7,716 nt of DNA, from contig VSOA01000182.1 of assembly GCA_009774585.1 (NCBI GenBank), positions 1 through 7,716 on the forward strand. Direction: 5' to 3'. The DNA comes from Lachnospiraceae bacterium. Lineage in GTDB: Bacteria; Bacillota; Clostridia; Lachnospirales; Lachnospiraceae. Positions 6,248-7,716 of this stretch are shown here, piece by piece. The notes under the pieces were generated by a model. The model was given only the letters and a program-made list of their open reading frames with translations. It was not told the DNA's origin and made no database searches. Each line of letters begins with the position of its first letter. Position 1 is the stretch's first letter. Made by a program: the position numbers and the translations under genes.

Positions 6248-7177
6248 ATGTATGTCATGGGTGTAGACGTGGGAGGATCCAAAACACATTGCGTCATTGC
6301 GGATGAGAATGGTATAAGTATTGCGGAGGGATTTGGCAGAGCGGGAAATTATCAGGTCTGCGGGGTTGAGACAGCATCAGATTCCATGTGTACAGCGGTG
6401 GAAGCGGCATTGCAGGCAGCAGGTGCGTCTTTAGAGGATATTGCCTATGCAGTGTTCGGCATTTCAGGGGCGGATGAACCGGAAGATTTTGAAGTGCTGA
6501 CTCCGATGGTGCGCAAGATTATGGGTGATACGCCATTTCAGATTGTACACGATGCATGGATTGGATTGCGCACTGGAACGGAAGATTATGTCGGCGTTGT
6601 TTCCATCTGCGGGACAGGCGCCGGACATGCGGGAAGAAACGGCGCCGGACAGATGCTGACACTCAGAAATCTCGATTATATAACGGGCAATTACGGCGGC
6701 GGCACCGAAATTACAAAAAAAGCCATGCATTATGCATTCCGCTCAGAGGAAGGGACTTGGAAGAAGAGTCGGCTAGAGGAGGCTGTGCCGCGTGTGTTTG
6801 GGGTGGAGAATATGACGCAGGTATGCGCTGTCTTACGTCACAATGAGATGACGAAACAGCAGAAGTACCAACTGCCGATTATTGTGTTTGCCTTGGCGCG
6901 GGAAGGAGATACGGTAGCGGGAGAGATTATTTCCGGGCTTGGTTATGAGGAAGGAAAGTATGCGGCGGCAGTCATAAGAAGACTTGGCATGTGCGATGAA
7001 AAAGTTCCTGCAGTTCTAATAGGAAGCATATTCCAGACAAACGAACCGATTCTGATTGACGCATATATGAAGGCGGTGCATGAGGATGCACCGGGAGCAT
7101 ATGCGGTGGTTCCGGAGGATGCGCCTGTGACGGGAGCGGTAAAACTGGCGCTTGATCATGTACGGGGTATACAGTAG
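6248..7177 (+). CDS. BadF/N-acetylglucosamine-kinase-like sugar kinase
   Basis: This 309-residue ASKHA-fold ATPase is the usual length for the BadF/BadG/BcrA/BcrD group that includes eukaryotic-type GlcNAc kinase and bacterial MurK. The first phosphate loop is MGVDVGGSKTH (residues 4-14). IVHDAWIGL (99-107) carries the likely catalytic base, Asp102. ICGTGAG (120-126) is the second phosphate loop. The C-terminal PEDAPVTGAVKLAL (289-302) is the family's conserved closing segment. The segment commonly read as GDEGSG in GlcNAc kinases is GNYGGGTEI here (147-155), placing it in a divergent subgroup. It would phosphorylate a sugar with ATP in the cytoplasm. The gene follows GH4 by 79 nt with no terminator between them, and GGAGGA (6235-6240) precedes the ATG by 7 nt. 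The substrate is unknown: GlcNAc-type monosaccharide or a disaccharide destined for GH4 are both possible. Confidence 0.87.
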   Translation: MYVMGVDVGGSKTHCVIADENGISIAEGFGRAGNYQVCGVETASDSMCTAVEAALQAAGASLEDIAYAVFGISGADEPEDFEVLTPMVRKIMGDTPFQIVHDAWIGLRTGTEDYVGVVSICGTGAGHAGRNGAGQMLTLRNLDYITGNYGGGTEITKKAMHYAFRSEEGTWKKSRLEEAVPRVFGVENMTQVCAVLRHNEMTKQQKYQLPIIVFALAREGDTVAGEIISGLGYEEGKYAAAVIRRLGMCDEKVPAVLIGSIFQTNEPILIDAYMKAVHEDAPGAYAVVPEDAPVTGAVKLALDHVRGIQ

Positions 7178-7196
7178 CCGGTTTTGATTGGAGGGA

Positions 7197-7231
7197 GCAG
7201 GCTGAACTGATCTGCAATACAGTCAGTCTGC
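7197..7231 (+). promoter_or_regulatory. Stem-loop between kinase and regulator genes
   Basis: GCAGGCTGA (7197-7205) pairs with TCAGTCTGC (7223-7231) over 9 positions including one G-T wobble, around a 17-nt loop. Only three Ts follow, so it is a weak terminator at best. It lies in the 93-nt gap between the kinase stop and the ROK start and may lower regulator expression relative to the enzymes or mark an mRNA processing point. No convincing separate promoter for the regulator was found in this gap. Confidence 0.4.
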
Positions 7232-7270
7232 TTTGATACAGGATATACAAGAAAATAATGGAGAAGCAGA

Positions 7271-7716
7271 TTGAGAAAAGATAATGAGATTACGGGCAAA
7301 CCGACAGTGTTGAAAGAACTGAATATCGGATTGATCAAGGATGCGCTTGGCAGGTATGGGCAGGCGACAAGGGTTGAAATTGCGAGAATGACCGGCATCA
7401 GCCAGCCAACGGTAAATATGCTCATTAGGGAATTGACGGAAGACGGAACAGTCATAAATCTCGGTGCCGCTCCTTCGACGGGAGGGCGGAGAGCCGAAGT
7501 TTATACTTTGAATCAGAAAAAATTCGCAATCGCGCTTGTTGCGGTCGAGAACGAGTATTTTGAGATATCAGTGATCGATCTGGAAATGGAAGAGGAAAGA
7601 CATGACCGAATAGAGCGCAGGCAGGGAGAAAATTGTAACGAGCAGCTTAGCAGAATATTGCGTGAACTGATTCGACAAAGCGAGCATATCGGCGCGATAT
7701 CCATAGGCGTACAGGG
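7271..7716 (+). CDS. ROK-family transcriptional regulator (XylR/NagC type), 3' truncated
   Basis: The frame starts at TTG 7271, with GGAG at 7260-7263 and a 7-nt spacer, and stays open to the window end, giving 148 complete codons of a protein normally about 370-410 residues long. No in-frame ATG exists between the upstream stop (7256-7258) and this TTG. Residues about 14-62 form a winged helix-turn-helix: TRVEIARMTGISQPTVNMLI contains the turn and recognition helix. The wing signature STGGRRAEVYTL (69-80), typical of ROK repressors, follows. The segment after residue 80 begins the ROK sugar-binding domain, and the window ends in GAISIGVQ, matching the family's SIG[VI].G motif. ROK repressors usually release DNA on binding a sugar or sugar phosphate. 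Being last in the visible GH4-kinase cluster, it probably controls that operon through the palindrome at 4809-4833, possibly also the GH8/transport operon. The effector cannot be read from the sequence. Confidence 0.9.
   Translation, partial: MRKDNEITGKPTVLKELNIGLIKDALGRYGQATRVEIARMTGISQPTVNMLIRELTEDGTVINLGAAPSTGGRRAEVYTLNQKKFAIALVAVENEYFEISVIDLEMEEERHDRIERRQGENCNEQLSRILRELIRQSEHIGAISIGVQ

Noticed and set aside
7233..7261. Promoter for the ROK gene (TTGATA, 17-nt spacer, TAATGG)
   Set aside because: The -10 hexamer is a poor match and overlaps the ribosome site, so no leader would be left; readthrough from the GH4-kinase operon is simpler.
7156..7455. 99-residue minus-strand open frame over the kinase-ROK junction
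   Set aside because: It is antisense to the ROK helix-turn-helix coding region, which has clear family motifs and a ribosome site; the antisense product has none.

Overview
The window looks like part of a carbohydrate-utilisation locus from an anaerobic Gram-positive of the Clostridia, most likely a Lachnospiraceae relative. The reasons are moderate GC content, purine-rich GGAGG-type ribosome sites, TTG and GTG starts, and closest family resemblance to Firmicutes proteins. The genus cannot be fixed from the sequence.

Layout. (1) Positions 1-4407, plus strand, form one apparent operon. It holds the 3' part of an extracellular sugar-binding protein gene (5' end outside the window), two LplB/LplC-type ABC sugar permeases, and a cytoplasmic GH8 enzyme. 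The GH8 enzyme matches the reducing-end xylose-releasing exo-oligoxylanase (Rex) group residue by residue at its catalytic sites. A strong stem-loop separates the binding-protein gene from the permeases. (2) Positions 4440-4682, minus strand, encode an unrecognised 80-residue charged helical protein convergent with the GH8 gene. Two terminator-like hairpins reading in the GH8 direction lie inside it. (3) Positions 4683-4872 are a divergent intergenic region with an extended -10 promoter. A 25-bp imperfect palindrome sits just downstream of it and is a good operator candidate. (4) Positions 4873-7716, plus strand, hold a GH4 NAD/Mn-dependent glycosidase of the 6-phospho-beta-glucosidase type, a BadF/N-acetylglucosamine-kinase-like sugar kinase, and the first 148 codons of a ROK-family (XylR/NagC-type) regulator with a winged helix-turn-helix.

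How the genes fit together. The ABC system would import short oligosaccharides, with the energising ATPase encoded elsewhere as is usual for this transporter class. GH8 Rex would trim xylo-oligosaccharides from the reducing end in the cytoplasm. The second cluster is the more puzzling. GH4 enzymes with this signature normally act on 6-phosphorylated glycosides made by a PTS, but no PTS gene is visible; a sugar kinase follows instead. This suggests, as inference only, a phosphorylate-then-cleave route for a disaccharide brought in unphosphorylated. The ROK protein is the natural candidate to bind the palindrome and control this second operon.

I see no RNA genes, CRISPR arrays, insertion sequences or defence genes. 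The window is a coherent metabolic locus rather than an obviously new system. The points most worth checking are the GH4/kinase pairing, the candidate ROK operator, and the small antisense-overlapped gene.
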